Of a stretch of DNA of 64,000 nt, positions 60,921 to 64,000 are shown piece by piece. The translations under genes and the position numbers were made by a program. The DNA comes from Helopsaltes ochotensis. Lineage: Eukaryota > Chordata > Aves > Passeriformes > Locustellidae. Within the stretch, counting starts at the first letter, position 1. Each line of letters opens with the position of its first letter. The notes under the pieces were generated by a model, which did not search any database, was not told where the DNA came from, and saw nothing but the letters and a program-made list of their open reading frames with translations. Location: NCBI GenBank assembly GCA_013400155.1, contig VXBM01000661.1:388336-452335 (forward strand), in the 5' to 3' direction.

Positions 60921-63900
60921 CTTTTGTTTTTCCCTTGCTGGTTTGTGTAGCCTTTAGGCCAGCACGTGAAACAATCGCTTCTACAGGGTCAGCTGCTGGT
61001 CAGAAGCAAAGCAAGAAAAGGCTTTGCCTTAAAACGCCTCAGCCATCATTTCAGTGCAGCTGGCACCTGCTACTGGTGCGCAGCGGGAGGGTTAGGGGTC
61101 AAAGAGGCAGTTGTTCTAAACTCAGTGATGGCTTAAAGGGACTTGTAGATTAATCTGCTTTATTAACTTCTGTATATTAGATAACTATTGCAGTGAATGA
61201 CAGTCCGTCTTTCTGAATAAGTCCCTTCACCTCATTCTCTTTTAAATTGGCTTTTGAGTAATGAATATTAAATAGAATACATTTCAGGGTAATTAAGTGG
61301 AAACATTAGGATGATGTTGTTTTACAGTCATATCTATAAGTTTCTTGTGTATTTATCTTGCAATATTACTGTTCATTGCTTTTTGTTAGCAGAACAAAAA
61401 GCATAAATGTTTCAATTAAACAAGAGGAACTGGCAGTATTTCTCACTAAGCTCATGTCTTTGCGCTGCATAAATATTTTCAAAAAGCAAATAAGTTTAGG
61501 GAGAAGTATAAAAATGCTTTATTCCTTGTTTACTCCTTGCAATGTAATACTTTACTTGGAAATGTTCAATTTCTGCTGGTTCCGTTATGATAATAAACAC
61601 TAAGAGGTGCTGGTTTGAGGAAGGTCAAAAAATATCGCTGTTCCATAGAATCTAACTAGTGATATGAATAACACCAATAATTTTGTAAAGTTCACATTAT
61701 AACTCAAAATCCAGTTAGAAGTGATGCTTGCAGTCTGGAAGGAAAGCAATATCTTTACAAAAATGGATAGGGAAAAGTAACAACCCATTCTGTGATCTGC
61801 TACTAGCAGATTTACTGTGTGAGTGATGAAACTTGTTCTCTGTGAGCAAACCCCCTCCTCCATTTGGAAAAAAAAAAAAAGTAAATTTAAAATTCTAGAA
61901 TAGCAGCAGGTTACAAGGATGTTAATTGCTGTTGGATCTGATGGCAGTGGCCGAGATGGTGCTGGTGTGGAAATCCAGCATTGGATGAGGCAGTTCCTGG
62001 CATTCTGACTGGGAGTCAGAGCAGCGACATGTGCAGGTGAAGGGGCTGTTTCGTGCCCGGAACTCTCCAGTGACGGGTAGACACTAAATATGTGTCCCAC
62101 TTAACCTTGGGAGATGTCTGATTTTCAGGACTCTGGAACTGAACCTCAAAAGCCACAGTTTTCCTGGGCTAATGCTGTTGGTTTTGTCTGTTTGTTATCC
62201 TGAGAGATATTTGTGTGCTCGAAGTATCTTCTGAAATCTTGGCATCCAGCTGGGTTTTCTTCCTTCGCTTACTTGTTTGGAGTTTTTTACTGAGAATTGA
62301 GATTCTTGTGTATTTGCATGCCTCCTAGAAACGTCACAGCTTTACAATAAAACAAACAATCAAAAAAGAAAAAAAAAAAAGGGAAAAAAAAAACCAGTGT
62401 CACAATAAATTGATGAGACTTTGAAAAACTGTTACTTTCTCTGAATTTAGCCCAGCATTGTCTAGGTAAGCTGAGCTTAACTTGAGCAAATCCTCCCAGA
62501 GCTTTGCTGGGCACATCAGATGAGAGATATGAGTGGCTGGAAGAGCACCACACACAAAGGGCTGCAGCAACACGGGGTTTGACCTTTCAGTAGAACCATG
62601 TTTCTGAATTCATAAGTCGTTTTCCTTAAAAAAAAAAAAAAGAAAAGAAATAGAAAAAATTAAAAATGAAGTGTGTGCAACCATTCTTTAAAATCTTTTT
62701 AGCGTGACAAGTAAAGTAATCTTCCATTGATACTTAAAAGTCCATCTGCAGAAATTCAGGCAGAATGTTAGAGAGATGCAATATCTATTGAAATGCTGAG
62801 TGTCAAACTGCCAGGGTAATGTATTTAGTAAGAAATATAATATTCAGTGCATTTTGTTTTGATGACTGCATGAAATAGCCGTGTGCTCTTAGCCTTTGTT
62901 GTTGTTGTTGTGAAAGATGATATTCACTGCCAAGTGTTGGTGGCTGCTCAGGACACAGGAGCAATCTGCTTATTACCAGCTTTATCATCTGTCTTTGTGT
63001 TTATTTGCAAAAGCTTTGGTTACAGTTCAGTTCATCAGGATAACAAAAACACTTTTAATTGTTCCACAGAAGAAATTAGAATCAATTTATGAACAGTTTG
63101 AAAACAGAAGAGGCTTGCAATGTGTCAGGCAATGGGTAATTAATACTTGTTTTAGGCTTTTATATTGTGTGCTGGTCCAGTGCTCCGCTTGAGCCAGTGG
63201 AGGGCTCACTGTGCCCTCCAGACCATCCTGGCACAGTGGTCACAGCTGAGCTGCTGCCTTTCTCCCACTCCCATTTCCTTCAAGGGAAGGTTTCATGCCC
63301 ACTCTGCCCCTTGTCCCTGCTAATCATCCCCGTATCAGTTAATATGGGTAAAATAATTACCCCAGTTCTAATTGTCTCTGGTACTGTTGCTGTGTGGGGG
63401 AAGCCTCTGGCTCTGCTTCTGGCAGGTGTCCGTGGGGCTGAGCCTGTTCTGAGCCCACCCTGAGCCCAATCTGAGCCCATTCTGAGCCCTTACTGGAAGG
63501 TATTGGTGTAGGTGAAATTCTTGTTCTCTCCTCCCGAGAGGATTAAATAATGTATAACTAATCATTGGGGTAAAGATGCTTGTAGGAGACCCCAGCTTCA
63601 TCCTGTGTCCCCTCTCAGACCAGAATGCTGGCTGTACAGGACAGAGAGAGGCTCTCACTATGGGGACTGTAAAAGATGCTTAAGGATCCTCAGAGATGAG
63701 CCTGTGTTAGAAAGCCCTGAACCTGTCTGCTTCTTCATGTGCTGCTAAAAGCAGAGAGGAATGGGTATTAATTTTTTGGTGGGGGTTTTAAAGAGCACAG
63801 CCTTCTGGTACATCAGACCATCCTGAAATTTGTATTACAAATTACGGCAGGTTGTGCATTCTACAGGTCCCAGTTAATCACAGTTCTGTCATCTTTAAAA

Positions 63901-64000
63901 ACAGCTGTAGCATCATACAGTTACAGCCACTTGTTTAGAAATGGCTGAATCTTAAATAAGCAGCTTAGATTAATATAAAATGACAGTCTTGTAGCTGTAA
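60921..64000. other. Intergenic sequence to the window end
   Basis: Mostly AT-rich DNA with A-rich runs at about 62362-62393 and 62627-62660. An 11-base minisatellite lies at 63438-63492. No exon of RANBP17 or TLX3 and no RNA gene is recognised. Confidence 0.4.
63438..63492 (+). repeat. 11-bp minisatellite, five units
   Basis: Five tandem units of CTGAGCCnnnn, with the CTGAGCC core constant and the last four bases varying (TGTT, CACC, CAAT, CATT, CTTA). A small degenerate tandem array. Confidence 0.9.

Noticed and set aside
62341..62400. A-rich tract as a possible poly(A) tail of a processed retrocopy
   Set aside because: No gene-like sequence precedes it on either strand and no flanking duplication was seen.

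Overview
The window looks like a stretch of a bird nuclear chromosome, probably a songbird. The evidence is several 3' ends of CR1 LINEs, an LTR-type element that resembles passerine endogenous retroviral LTRs as I remember them, mostly AT-rich single-copy DNA, and compact GC-rich CpG islands interrupted by two assembly gaps (15389-15678 and 57632-57840). Nearly all open frames longer than 60 codons are chance frames. None has a recognisable domain except the few that overlap the exons described here.

The only gene recognised is RANBP17, the exportin-7 (XPO7) paralogue of the importin-beta superfamily, on the + strand. Six exon-sized matches run in the right order and orientation with the expected phases: 16502-16576, 26869-26975, 38303-38388, 47865-48079, 49244-49376 and 55198-55365. 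They cover roughly residues 570-980 of a protein of about 1,090. Three more decayed matches (22180-22308, 37470-37579, 55775-55838) fill expected places in the order, with lower confidence. The gene appears broken. One exon has a 1-nt deletion with a stop, one has CAG>TAG at a Gln position, one has a Gln>TAA plus a 2-nt deletion and a second stop, and one has lost its acceptor AG. Three exons still read through. Since the introns remain and no paralogous source is needed, this is best explained as a unitary pseudogene in place, not a processed copy. Comparison with human RANBP17 and XPO7 is from memory.

Layout: 1-16501 is upstream intron, with a CpG-containing block at the left edge, an LTR-type element near 5.1-5.9 kb, a CR1 at 13.2 kb and an intronic CpG island at 15.3-15.8 kb. 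From 16.5 to 55.4 kb lie the RANBP17 exon relics and their introns, with CR1 fragments at 21.2, 21.5, 39.9 and 51.1 kb and a (TTTC)19 tract that forms the polypyrimidine tract of one acceptor. From 55.8 to 64 kb no further coding exon is called. This part holds a CNE-like block (56.6-57.4 kb) against a CpG island (57.4-58.2 kb), a G-rich tract, and a second CNE-like block ending in a CpG-rich patch (60.2-60.9 kb).

In mammals the homeobox gene TLX3 lies about 10 kb beyond the 3' end of RANBP17 on the same strand. The 56-61 kb blocks are therefore where TLX3 control DNA would be expected. The working idea is that RANBP17 coding sequence has decayed while its introns and 3' flank may be kept as regulatory territory of TLX3. 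No TLX3 exon is visible, and conservation cannot be measured from one sequence.
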